5,530 bases of DNA from Thermodesulfobacteriota bacterium. Its GTDB lineage: Bacteria; Desulfobacterota; Desulfocorpusculales; Desulfocorpusculum. The notes under the pieces were generated by a model, which was not told the origin of the DNA, did no database searches, and saw only the letters and a list, made by a program, of their open reading frames with translations. Location: contig JAPWUY010000157.1 in NCBI GenBank assembly GCA_028275295.1, positions 1 through 5,530 of the forward strand, in the 5' to 3' direction. Both the position numbers and the translations under genes were made by a program. Below are positions 1 to 5,530 of this stretch, one piece after another (the first letter of the stretch is position 1; each line of letters starts with the position of its first letter).

Positions 1-660
1 AGGGAGGCCTCGCAGCTGGACTTGGAGAGAAAAGGCCTGGAGGGCAAGAGGGAACTGCTCCTCACGGACATAATGAGACTGGATGTTCAGTTGAGGCAGA
101 ACAAGGAGAAAAGGGAGCTTTTGGAGAGGGAACTGGAAAGGCTTCGTTCCCAGCTAGGCCCCCAAGGATCTCCCCTTGCCCAATCTTCGAGACCCTTCAA
201 CGAGAAGGAAAAAGGAGATACCAAGCTTTTGCAGGAGATGCGACCCCAAGGGGGGAGGTTCAGGGACATGGGGGACGGGACAGTTCTGGACACCCAGACA
301 GGCCTCCTTTGGGAGAAGGCTGGCTCTCTGACACCAGTTCGGTTTTCAGAGGCCGTGGCCCACGTGGAGGCCCTTAACAGAAAGAGGCTCGGAGGTCATT
401 CCGATTGGAGGATCCCACAGTTGAGCGAGCTCAGGACACTCGTCATGGAAGATGCAAGCGAGGGGCTCAAGCTTCACCCGATCTTCGACAGGAGGGTCCC
501 GGCTTGCTGGTCATCGGACCACCACAAGGTAGGGGCGCAAAGACACTATGCCGGGGTCGATTTCAGGGACGGAACAGTCTTGGCGAGAAGCGAGCACACG
601 GATGGGTACCACGTCAAGGCTGTGAGGGGCCCTGTCAAGGAGGAGTCCAAGGGGAACTGA
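1..660 (+). CDS. Coiled-coil protein with C-terminal DUF1566 (Lcl_C) domain, 5' end missing
   Basis: The reading frame is open from base 1, so the gene starts upstream of the window; the TTG at 22 and the ATG at 73 are internal or alternative starts. Residues below are counted from the TTG codon. Residues 1 to about 45 are a charged, Leu/Glu/Arg/Lys-rich heptad stretch typical of a coiled coil. A polar linker follows to about residue 78. The rest matches the DUF1566/Lcl C-terminal fold: the GTVLDTQTGLLWEK motif (86-99), a segment ending in GGHSDWRIPQLSELRTLV (124-141), HPIFD (152-156), CWSS (162-165), and a closing strand pair around VDFRDGT and VKAVRG. The domain is complete to its C-terminus. 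DUF1566 proteins are often exported or surface-associated with no defined reaction; no signal peptide can be judged because the start is absent. The gene converges on the ligase gene with only 4 bp between stop codons. Family assignment is firm, function unknown. Confidence 0.85.
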   Translation, partial: REASQLDLERKGLEGKRELLLTDIMRLDVQLRQNKEKRELLERELERLRSQLGPQGSPLAQSSRPFNEKEKGDTKLLQEMRPQGGRFRDMGDGTVLDTQTGLLWEKAGSLTPVRFSEAVAHVEALNRKRLGGHSDWRIPQLSELRTLVMEDASEGLKLHPIFDRRVPACWSSDHHKVGAQRHYAGVDFRDGTVLARSEHTDGYHVKAVRGPVKEESKGN

Positions 661-664
661 ACCA

Positions 665-1798
665 TCAATGGATGGAAGCCAGGGCCTTGGAAAAAGAGGA
701 GAGAAAGTCCTCCTCAGCCATTCCCGGAAGCTCCACCTCTGGGCTTCCCATAACTCCTCTGAGACCATCTAGAATGGCGTCGATTTTGGCCTCCCTCCCC
801 ACGAGAACCCTCTCCATCCTCTCTATGACCGAGAGGGGCTTGGCGTGAAAATCTCCTGTTATGAGCACTTCCACGATCCTTCCGGCTTCGACCCACAGGG
901 TAGTCCTCAAGAGTCCTGCCTGGGCCTTGTGGAGCCCTTCCACGCACTTGGCGCCCCTTGGAACCCCTCTGGCCCTCTCCCTCTGGGACCTACCCCAGAA
1001 CCAGTCCCTGGAACAGAACATCTTCTCGAACTCTCCCACGTATTCCCTCTCCAAGGGCGTCATCTCGAGCTCTTGTAAGAGGAGATCCTCTCCGAAGATC
1101 TCCCGCACAGTCCTCTCTACCAGATCCATTATCTCCTCCTCTCGGACCTCTCTTCCGAGCTCTTCCTCGAGGCTCGTGACCCTCTCAGAAGGGCTTTTTG
1201 CCCTCTTGTCCCTCATCTTCTCGGGGGGGACCCTCAAAGCCCTCTCGAGAATTCTCCTTTCGGGAGGTGCTACATTGACCACGCACCTCAAGGTCAACAC
1301 ATCGTTTTCCAGACGAGCCGAACTCGCCACGACTTTTCTCCCTTCCACCTCAACATCGTTGAGAGGCCTCCAGAGGGCATCTATTCCAAAGACCTCTCTG
1401 ATGGCCTTGGCCATGGATGTGAGGCCGAGCTCAAAGCCCTTCTGCAAGGTGTTGGTGGGCACCCAATCCTCTCTTGTGTCCACACTCAGGACCATGAATG
1501 CGGAGTCCTTTCCCCCCAAAATGGCCCCCCCGGTATTTCGCCTTCGGGCCACTTCTATCCCGGCTTCCCTGCAGAAATCCAAATCCAGACACTTCTCGGG
1601 ATCCTCGAAGTAACCGATGGTGATGCTCTCTTTTGGAAACACATCGAGGATGACCGTGGAGGGCGCCCTTCTCTCCTCGACTGCCCTTTCCACAGCGGGA
1701 GAGATCTTGGTGGAGAATTCAGCGTAATTTTCCCTCATGCGGAGGAAACGGAGCTTCTTCTCGGCCACTTTCCACCTCATTTCCTTCTTTCCAGCCAT
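665..1798 (-). CDS. Lipoate-protein ligase A family protein (BPL/LPL catalytic domain plus C-terminal accessory domain)
   Basis: LplA enzymes activate lipoate with ATP and attach it to a lysine of E2 subunits or GcvH in the cytoplasm. This 377-residue protein has an N-terminal catalytic domain (about 20-235) and an accessory domain like Lip_prot_lig_C (about 250-370, with the VLITGDF strand-turn at 311-317). Visible family motifs are RRNTGG (86-91), LNDVEVEGRK (146-155, with the expected ligase lysine at K155) and RVTSL (206-210). The loop after RRNTGG reads AILGG, whereas E. coli-type ligases end this motif in His-Asp. E. coli LplA is shorter, near 340 residues. The ATG at 1798 has an AGGGA nine bases upstream and overlaps the FecR gene by 22 bp. 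The alternative ATG at 1780 forms a 4-bp ATGA overlap with the FecR stop (371 residues) but its AAGGA is only 1 base away. The family is sure; true substrate (lipoate, octanoate or other acyl) is not. Confidence 0.88.
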   Translation of the reverse strand: MAGKKEMRWKVAEKKLRFLRMRENYAEFSTKISPAVERAVEERRAPSTVILDVFPKESITIGYFEDPEKCLDLDFCREAGIEVARRRNTGGAILGGKDSAFMVLSVDTREDWVPTNTLQKGFELGLTSMAKAIREVFGIDALWRPLNDVEVEGRKVVASSARLENDVLTLRCVVNVAPPERRILERALRVPPEKMRDKRAKSPSERVTSLEEELGREVREEEIMDLVERTVREIFGEDLLLQELEMTPLEREYVGEFEKMFCSRDWFWGRSQRERARGVPRGAKCVEGLHKAQAGLLRTTLWVEAGRIVEVLITGDFHAKPLSVIERMERVLVGREAKIDAILDGLRGVMGSPEVELPGMAEEDFLSSFSKALASIH

Positions 1799-2472
1799 AG
1801 CTTGAGATCCCTGAGAACCGTATCTTGGGGCCTTCTCCTCATTGCCTCATCCAGAACTGGCCCCATCTCCTCGTACCTCCCTTGCTCGAACAAGATCCCG
1901 AGGAGGAAAAGCTCCGGGGCTATATCGTCATGCTCGGCCCTGGCCTTCATCTCCCTGTACTTGGCCTCGCTCTCTTTGGGATCGTAAGGAGGCCTCTCCA
2001 GAGGCTCTCTCTCCTCCTGAGGAAGGGCCCCCCTCACCTGCATTCCCCCGGCCCTTGCCAGGCCCGCCTTTCTGAGGAGAGCGGGTATCCTCTCGATCTT
2101 CTGACCCGCTCCCGAAGGCAATGGGACGATCTCCGGTTTGGCCATCCCTCCTGCCTCTGGTTCAGAGCCCTTCTCCCCTACTCGGAAAATGGCGGGCCCT
2201 GTCCAGGTCTCCTGGGTGCTGGTTTCAAAGAATACGATCCGTATGGTAGAGCCCTCTTCCAGCCGGAATCTATCTCCCACTCGAACCTTCATGAAACTTT
2301 GGGCCTCTGCCTCACGGCCCGCCTCCTGACTCCAGTAGCTGACTTTTCCCTTGACTGAAGTGACAAGGCCCACGTCCTTGGGGATTGCCTGGGAGAAAGC
2401 CTCAGGCCCAAATGCCACTAACCCCATTGCCAGTGTGAATGACCCGAGAAACCAAACCTTGAGACCCCTCAT
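1777..2472 (-). CDS. Secreted FecR-domain protein with C-terminal TPR-like helices
   Basis: This 231-residue protein starts with Met-Arg-Gly-Leu-Lys, a hydrophobic core (about 6-22) and a likely signal peptidase site after AFSQA (25-29), so it is expected in the periplasm or envelope. Residues 35 to about 100 match the FecR fold: GLVTSVKGKVSYW (35-47), KVRVGDRFRLEEGSTIRIVF (62-81), and WTGPAIFRVGE (90-100). A Pro/Gly/Glu-rich linker follows, then a helical tail (about 170-230) with a TPR-like pair around ELFLLGILFEQGRYEEMGPV and a basic C-terminus. The frame stays open upstream to 2643, but the ATG at 2472 is chosen because it precedes the signal peptide, has purine-rich Shine-Dalgarno sequence, and makes a 4-bp ATGA overlap with the cyclase stop. 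Classical FecR proteins are inner-membrane anti-sigma regulators; this one lacks that architecture and has no adjacent sigma factor, so an iron-signalling role is not implied. A partnership with the cyclase sensor is inferred from coupling and shared compartment. Confidence 0.85.
   Translation of the reverse strand: MRGLKVWFLGSFTLAMGLVAFGPEAFSQAIPKDVGLVTSVKGKVSYWSQEAGREAEAQSFMKVRVGDRFRLEEGSTIRIVFFETSTQETWTGPAIFRVGEKGSEPEAGGMAKPEIVPLPSGAGQKIERIPALLRKAGLARAGGMQVRGALPQEEREPLERPPYDPKESEAKYREMKARAEHDDIAPELFLLGILFEQGRYEEMGPVLDEAMRRRPQDTVLRDLKLWLERRK
1808..1812 (-). promoter_or_regulatory. Candidate ribosome binding site of the lipoate ligase gene
   Basis: AGGGA on the minus strand lies nine bases before the ATG at 1798, within the FecR gene. 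A second candidate, AAGGA at 1786-1782, lies only one base before the alternative ATG at 1780 that makes an ATGA overlap with the FecR stop. The true start is not settled. Confidence 0.4.
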
Positions 2473-4337
2473 CGTCCTTGCCCCCTTCCCTCTCTTTCTT
2501 CTTCCAAACAACAGACCGTGGTCGGGCTTTTCTTCCCCTTGAACTGGACTTCCTTGCACAGAAGGGGATTCAGCCCAGCTGATATGGCTGTCTCCAGGGT
2601 AGCAACTATCTCCCATCCCAGCTCCTTTGTAGCTGCCTCGCATCTCGAGGCGGTATTGACCACATCCCCCACTGCGGTGAGGTCCATTCTTCTAGCTGAG
2701 CCCACATTTCCAAGAACTGCTACCCCTGTATCGAGTCCTATCCCCACGCGAAGTTGGCCTAAGCCTTTGGAGCCGAACCTCTCCCTCACCCATTGCTCCA
2801 TGGCCCTCACTTCCCTCACTATCCTCCTCGCAGCACGAACAGCTCTCGAGGCATGATCTCCGAATGGCACAGGCCATCCGAATACAGCCATGAGCCCATC
2901 TCCCAAGTACTTGTCAATCATGCCCCCTTCCTCGAGCACTGCCTCGGAGGCTCTTCCTAGAAATCCGTTCAGAAGCTCGACTGTCTCGTGGGGCTCCAAG
3001 AGCTCGGATATCGTGGTGAAATCCCTGAGATCCGAGAACATGACCGTTATCTCCACGGCCTCTCCTCCTAGATCCGGCCTCTTGCTGGAGAGCATTATCC
3101 TGTCCAAGGCTTCCTTGGAAACATATCGACCAAAGAGGGCTTCGAGCCTTTTCCTCTCCCTCTCTTCCCGCCGCACCCTCAGGCCCATAGCACCCAAGAA
3201 ACAAACGCCCATGGAGGCGTGTACAAATGAGGAAGGCAGAAGCAACTCCGCCCTGAAGAGGACAAAGGAAACGAAGGAAGACAATGCCATGACAATTCCC
3301 ACGGAGACCAAGCCCTTCCATGGATCGGCCTTCATCCAGAGTGATCCCCAAAGGACCACTGCGATGAACCCAACAAGCAATCTGAAAGCACTCGGCACCT
3401 CTCGAGGGTATTTCCCTCGGAGCACTGTCTCGCAGATATTCGCGTGGAGCTCTGCACCACTCATCATCCCTCCCTCTCTCCCCAGGAGAGAATGAGCGTA
3501 CGGGGTGAGGTGCAGATCCTGGAATCCCACGTGTTCCGCTGCCACTATCACGATCTTCCCCTTGAGTCCCCTCACCTCCTCGTCCTCCAATGCATTGGGG
3601 GCGAGGAGCCTTGCCATGGAGACCCGCTTGAAGGTCCCAGGGGGTCCAAGAAATCTTATGGGAAGGGGCGTCTTCTGCTCCATCAAGTCTTTCGCCTCGT
3701 GGGATAAAGCCTCGGCCTTCGCCCTCAGGGCAAGGAGAGTGCCGAAACTCGCAAGGTACTTCCCCTCCCCAACTGGTAGAAAGGGAACGAATCTCCTCAC
3801 TATCCCGTCGGAATCCGAGAAGAAGTTCGCGATCCCCACATCATCCACCCCATTGGGAAGGCTGTAAAGGTAGTCTTCAACGGGAAGGAGGATCTCCATC
3901 TCCTCTCCCTTTCTGGGGGCTAGGAGGCCTATGAGAACAATGGATCCCATGGAAAGCTGCCTTCTCAGGGGGGCATCGAAGACCCTACTCGCCTCCAGCC
4001 ATGGCCCCTGGAGCTTCTTGAGCCACTCTTCTGGACTGACCGCAAAGAGATAGTCCAGACCCACTAGTCTTGCTCCGGCCTCCCTTATGATCTCCACAGC
4101 TCTTGCCAAGTGAGGCCCCCAAAAGACCATGGGCTCGTCTTTGAGACTCAAGATGGTCTCGTTGTCCATGGAGACTATCGTTACATTTTGGGGCTCCTTC
4201 ATCTTCCCCGAGACATTGTGGAAAAGGTCATAGTGCCACCTCTCCCAACCATCGAGCCACCCCGCTCGATAGAGGCCCTCGGCCAAGCCCAAAGAGACGA
4301 TTGCGAGGGCAAGGACACTCCACCTCTTGTTCAGCAC
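2469..4337 (-). CDS. Membrane adenylate cyclase, CHASE2 sensor plus class III cyclase domain
   Basis: This 622-residue protein should make cAMP from ATP in response to an extracytoplasmic signal. An N-terminal membrane helix (about 6-24) precedes a CHASE2 domain (about 30-310) with recognisable blocks: VSMDNE (55-60), AGARLVGLDYLF (87-98), VGIANFFSDSDGIVRR (167-182), and LHLTPY to GAELHAN (275-300). Three membrane helices follow (about 317-334, 342-361, 368-387), then a charged linker with FGRYVS (402-407). The class III catalytic domain spans about 425-610. Its key residues appear present: metal-binding D436 (FSDLRDF) and D480 (KYLGDG), adenine-selecting K476 and D552 (MDLTAVGD), and transition-state N561 and R565 (VVNTASR). 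The Lys/Asp pair is that of adenylate rather than guanylate cyclases. Activity needs a homodimer. The start is GTG at 4337 with a purine-rich Shine-Dalgarno sequence. The stop overlaps the FecR gene start (ATGA). The ligand is unknown. Confidence 0.93.
   Translation of the reverse strand: MLNKRWSVLALAIVSLGLAEGLYRAGWLDGWERWHYDLFHNVSGKMKEPQNVTIVSMDNETILSLKDEPMVFWGPHLARAVEIIREAGARLVGLDYLFAVSPEEWLKKLQGPWLEASRVFDAPLRRQLSMGSIVLIGLLAPRKGEEMEILLPVEDYLYSLPNGVDDVGIANFFSDSDGIVRRFVPFLPVGEGKYLASFGTLLALRAKAEALSHEAKDLMEQKTPLPIRFLGPPGTFKRVSMARLLAPNALEDEEVRGLKGKIVIVAAEHVGFQDLHLTPYAHSLLGREGGMMSGAELHANICETVLRGKYPREVPSAFRLLVGFIAVVLWGSLWMKADPWKGLVSVGIVMALSSFVSFVLFRAELLLPSSFVHASMGVCFLGAMGLRVRREERERKRLEALFGRYVSKEALDRIMLSSKRPDLGGEAVEITVMFSDLRDFTTISELLEPHETVELLNGFLGRASEAVLEEGGMIDKYLGDGLMAVFGWPVPFGDHASRAVRAARRIVREVRAMEQWVRERFGSKGLGQLRVGIGLDTGVAVLGNVGSARRMDLTAVGDVVNTASRCEAATKELGWEIVATLETAISAGLNPLLCKEVQFKGKKSPTTVCCLEEEREGRGQGR
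2475..2487 (-). promoter_or_regulatory. Ribosome binding site of the FecR-domain gene, inside the cyclase 3' end
   Basis: The minus strand reads AAGGGGGCAAGGA, then CG, then ATG at 2472. AAGGGG lies nine bases from the start and AAGGA two bases. The site is embedded in the last cyclase codons, and the start overlaps the cyclase stop as ATGA (2472-2469). This points to re-initiation by ribosomes finishing the cyclase. Confidence 0.6.
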
Positions 4338-4478
4338 CTCTCCCCTCTTCTCCCTCTAGGATCCGCAATTGGGGCTCGGTATGATGGACCCTCGGGCCTC
4401 CTCCGACCCTCACTCCCCCGATGCGCCCCCGTGAGCCCCTTGAGGCCCAAATCCCCGTTTCCTCGGGATCCCCATGGC
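4338..4478 (-). other. 141-bp intergenic gap upstream of the cyclase operon
   Basis: This is the only sizeable gap between complete genes. The purine-rich minus strand shows no convincing -35/-10 pair and no hairpin followed by a T-run. It contains two direct copies of GAGGGTC (4411-4405 and 4393-4387, 18 bp apart) and a 7-bp inverted pair, GGGCCTC at 4394-4400 and GAGGCCC at 4442-4448, with a 41-bp spacer. A 21-codon ATG frame starting at 4475 has no family resemblance and is not called. If the cyclase, FecR and ligase genes have their own promoter, it should lie here or within the end of the exonuclease gene. Confidence 0.4.
4340..4347 (-). promoter_or_regulatory. Ribosome binding site of the CHASE2 cyclase gene (GTG start)
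   Basis: The minus strand reads GAGGGGAG followed by two bases and GTG at 4337; the GAGG core sits six bases from the start. This supports the non-ATG start, which also lies directly before the first membrane helix of the protein. Confidence 0.6.
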
Positions 4479-5333
4479 TCAATTCGAGGCCCTTTTCGAA
4501 GCCGATATCCTCTCCCTAGCTCTCTCGATTATACCCTTGTCGGGCTTGAAAGGTATGGGATGGGGTGGGGGCACATCCATGAGGAGCTCCTCCCCGAAGG
4601 GTGTCTCGAGGACCTTCATGTTGTAAGCCTTCACCATGATCCTTTCCAGATTCACGGCATCGGCTGAATTGTAGGCCAGGAGGGTCTCCAGGGCCCTCGG
4701 ATCTTCTGTCCTTAGGTAATCTTCCCAGAACAGGACCGCAAAGTACCCATCCACGTTTTCCAGATCTCCCCTCTCTATGCCCATGGCCCTCTCGCATCCC
4801 TTGAGTCCCCCCCTGAAACCCAGACCGGAGAGCAGGAACCTGAGATCGATATGCACATGGTCCAGCCTGGCCCGGAGGGACTCCCTCAAAATCGGCAGGT
4901 CGAAACACCTGCCATTGTATGTGACGAGGATCTTGTATCCCATCACATCTTGTGGAAACTCCCAGAGGTTCTCACCCCTGATATAAGTCCTGAGGCTCTG
5001 GCCATCGTACAGGGCCACGGTCGTTATCTCGCATCCGCCTCCAGGCCTCGCTGTCGTCTCGATGTCCAGGTATGCTACGCGGTGTCGAAACTCCCTGAAA
5101 ATCCTCCAAAGTTCCCTGTGGGGCAAGGACCGACCGAAGAATCCCACATCTTCCAGGGCCAGGCGTCTTGCGGACTCTTCCACCTTGGACTGGGCAAGGT
5201 CCCTAGCTGGGGGAGGAAGGAACCTCCCTCCCCATAGGAGGAGATCCTCCCAAGTCCTCACCCCCCTTTTCCAAAGGGCCCGCTCTGTCTTGGCCCCTAT
5301 ACCCGGAATGTGTATGAAGGTTCTCCTGAGCAC
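4479..5333 (-). CDS. HhH plus RNase H-like exonuclease-fold protein (YprB-like, DEDD type)
   Basis: From the GTG at 5333 this is a 284-residue cytoplasmic protein, probably a 3'-5' exonuclease or related nuclease. Residues 5-24 (TFIHIPGIGAKTERALWKRG) form a helix-hairpin-helix DNA-binding motif. The RNase H-fold domain covers about 84-240. It shows Exo I YLDIET (D90, E92), Exo II TYNGRCFD (N140, D145), an aspartate in the HIDLRFL strand (D163), and Exo III YNSAD (Y221, D225, five residues apart like DEDDy enzymes). This matches the YprB-like ribonuclease H-like group (RNase_H_2). The C-terminal 50 residues are basic with a Pro-rich patch. The frame extends to an ATG at 5363 (294 residues), but those ten extra residues are Gly/Arg-rich. 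The GTG has GAGG seven bases upstream and places the conserved HhH close to the N-terminus. Its biological substrate is unknown; a role in DNA repair or RNA processing is only inference. Confidence 0.85.
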   Translation of the reverse strand: MLRRTFIHIPGIGAKTERALWKRGVRTWEDLLLWGGRFLPPPARDLAQSKVEESARRLALEDVGFFGRSLPHRELWRIFREFRHRVAYLDIETTARPGGGCEITTVALYDGQSLRTYIRGENLWEFPQDVMGYKILVTYNGRCFDLPILRESLRARLDHVHIDLRFLLSGLGFRGGLKGCERAMGIERGDLENVDGYFAVLFWEDYLRTEDPRALETLLAYNSADAVNLERIMVKAYNMKVLETPFGEELLMDVPPPHPIPFKPDKGIIERARERISASKRASN

Positions 5334-5340
5334 CTCTGTA

Positions 5341-5344
5341 CCTC
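5341..5344 (-). promoter_or_regulatory. Ribosome binding site deciding the GTG start of the exonuclease gene
   Basis: The minus strand reads GAGG, then seven bases, then GTG at 5333. The competing ATG at 5363 has a GAGG only at about 11 bases (5379-5375). Spacing therefore favours the GTG, though start-codon strength favours the ATG. Confidence 0.5.
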
Positions 5345-5389
5345 GGCCCCTAGGACCCCTCATCTCAGAGCCGGCCTCATTTCTGGGTG

Positions 5390-5530
5390 CTAGCTGCCTT
5401 TCCCCTGCTTCTCAGCCTCTTTTCTTCTCGCCTCCTTTATCTCGTCCAGATAATAGCGAATGAGGGGTGACATCTCCGGAGGCTGCCAGTCGGTTTTCTT
5501 CGGCTCTTCTGGCCAAGTGAAAGGAAGGTG
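5390..5530 (-). CDS. C-terminal 46 codons of an unidentified gene
   Basis: Reading leftwards from 5530, one minus-strand frame is open for 46 codons and stops at TAG (5392-5390); the other two minus frames also hit stops, but their translations do not look protein-like. The peptide begins HLPFTWPEEPKKTDW, continues through PPEMSPLIRYYLDEI, and ends in a highly charged Lys/Arg/Glu helix. Its composition, purine-rich coding strand and AGA-type arginines match the neighbouring genes. It ends 26 bp before the ATG (56 bp before the preferred GTG) of the exonuclease gene on the same strand, so the two may be co-transcribed. The family cannot be recognised from this tail, and the 5' part lies outside the window. 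Confidence 0.6.
   Translation of the reverse strand, partial: HLPFTWPEEPKKTDWQPPEMSPLIRYYLDEIKEARRKEAEKQGKGS

Noticed and set aside
662..675. Small inverted repeat CCATC-AATG-GATGG at the convergent stops, as a bidirectional terminator
   Set aside because: The stem is only 5 bp and has no T-run on either side, so it cannot be supported as an intrinsic terminator.
405..848. Plus-strand open frame crossing the end of the DUF1566 gene into the ligase gene
   Set aside because: It lies out of frame with the well-supported DUF1566 domain and then runs antisense to the ligase; no recognisable motif.
861..1613. Long plus-strand open frame (250 codons) opposite the ligase gene
   Set aside because: Its translation is a low-complexity Ser/Thr/Leu/Pro-rich string with no motif, and the opposite strand encodes a clear lipoate ligase family protein across the whole span. 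It is a shadow of the purine-rich coding strand.
1825..2358. Plus-strand open frame (177 codons) opposite the FecR-domain gene
   Set aside because: Pro/Leu/Ser-rich with no domain features, and entirely antisense to a gene with a signal peptide and FecR motifs.
1777..2472. FecR protein as part of a ferric-citrate type iron-uptake signalling system
   Set aside because: There is no ECF sigma factor or TonB receptor nearby, and the protein has a cleavable signal peptide and TPR-like tail rather than the cytoplasmic anti-sigma N-terminus of classical FecR.
2473..2643. N-terminal extension of the FecR gene to a start at 2643
   Set aside because: The 57 extra residues overlap the cyclase catalytic domain in another frame, look non-coding, and would bury the signal peptide that begins at the ATG at 2472.
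4394..4448. GGGCCTC/GAGGCCC inverted pair as a terminator or attenuator before the cyclase gene
   Set aside because: Seven base pairs across a 41-base loop with no T-run is expected by chance in such GC-rich sequence.

Overview
The window is a compact bacterial chromosomal segment, GC-rich by eye. It holds six protein-coding genes, two of them cut by the window edges. No RNA gene, insertion sequence, CRISPR array or broken gene is visible. Most arginines are encoded by AGG/AGA, and every gene has a purine-rich coding strand. The content is an LplA-type lipoate ligase, a CHASE2 adenylate cyclase, a FecR-domain envelope protein, a HhH/RNase H-like exonuclease and a DUF1566 protein. Together these fit an anaerobic, Desulfobacterota-like (delta-proteobacterial) Gram-negative, possibly thermophilic. 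That placement is inference from gene content and codon style only.

Layout: bases 1-660 (+ strand) carry the 3' part of a gene for a coiled-coil protein ending in a DUF1566 (Lcl C-terminal) domain. It meets, tail to tail with 4 bp between stops, a run of minus-strand genes filling the rest of the window. In transcription order (right to left) these are: the C-terminal 46 codons of an unidentified gene (5530-5390); a HhH plus YprB-like RNase H-fold exonuclease (5333-4479); a 141-bp gap; a membrane-bound CHASE2 adenylate cyclase (4337-2469); a secreted FecR-domain protein with a short TPR-like tail (2472-1777); and a lipoate-protein ligase A family protein (1798-665).

The last three genes overlap: the cyclase/FecR junction is a 4-bp ATGA overlap, and the FecR/ligase junction is an overlap of either 22 bp or 4 bp. 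They are therefore very probably one translationally coupled operon. The cyclase has an extracytoplasmic CHASE2 sensor, three further membrane helices and an apparently complete class III catalytic site with adenylate-cyclase-type residues. The FecR protein has a signal peptide and should lie in the same compartment as the sensor, so the pair looks like an envelope-sensing cAMP module. The coupling of a lipoate ligase to it is the least expected part of the window.

No wholly new system is evident. The best candidates for follow-up are the cyclase-FecR-ligase operon and the altered lipoate-binding loop of the ligase.
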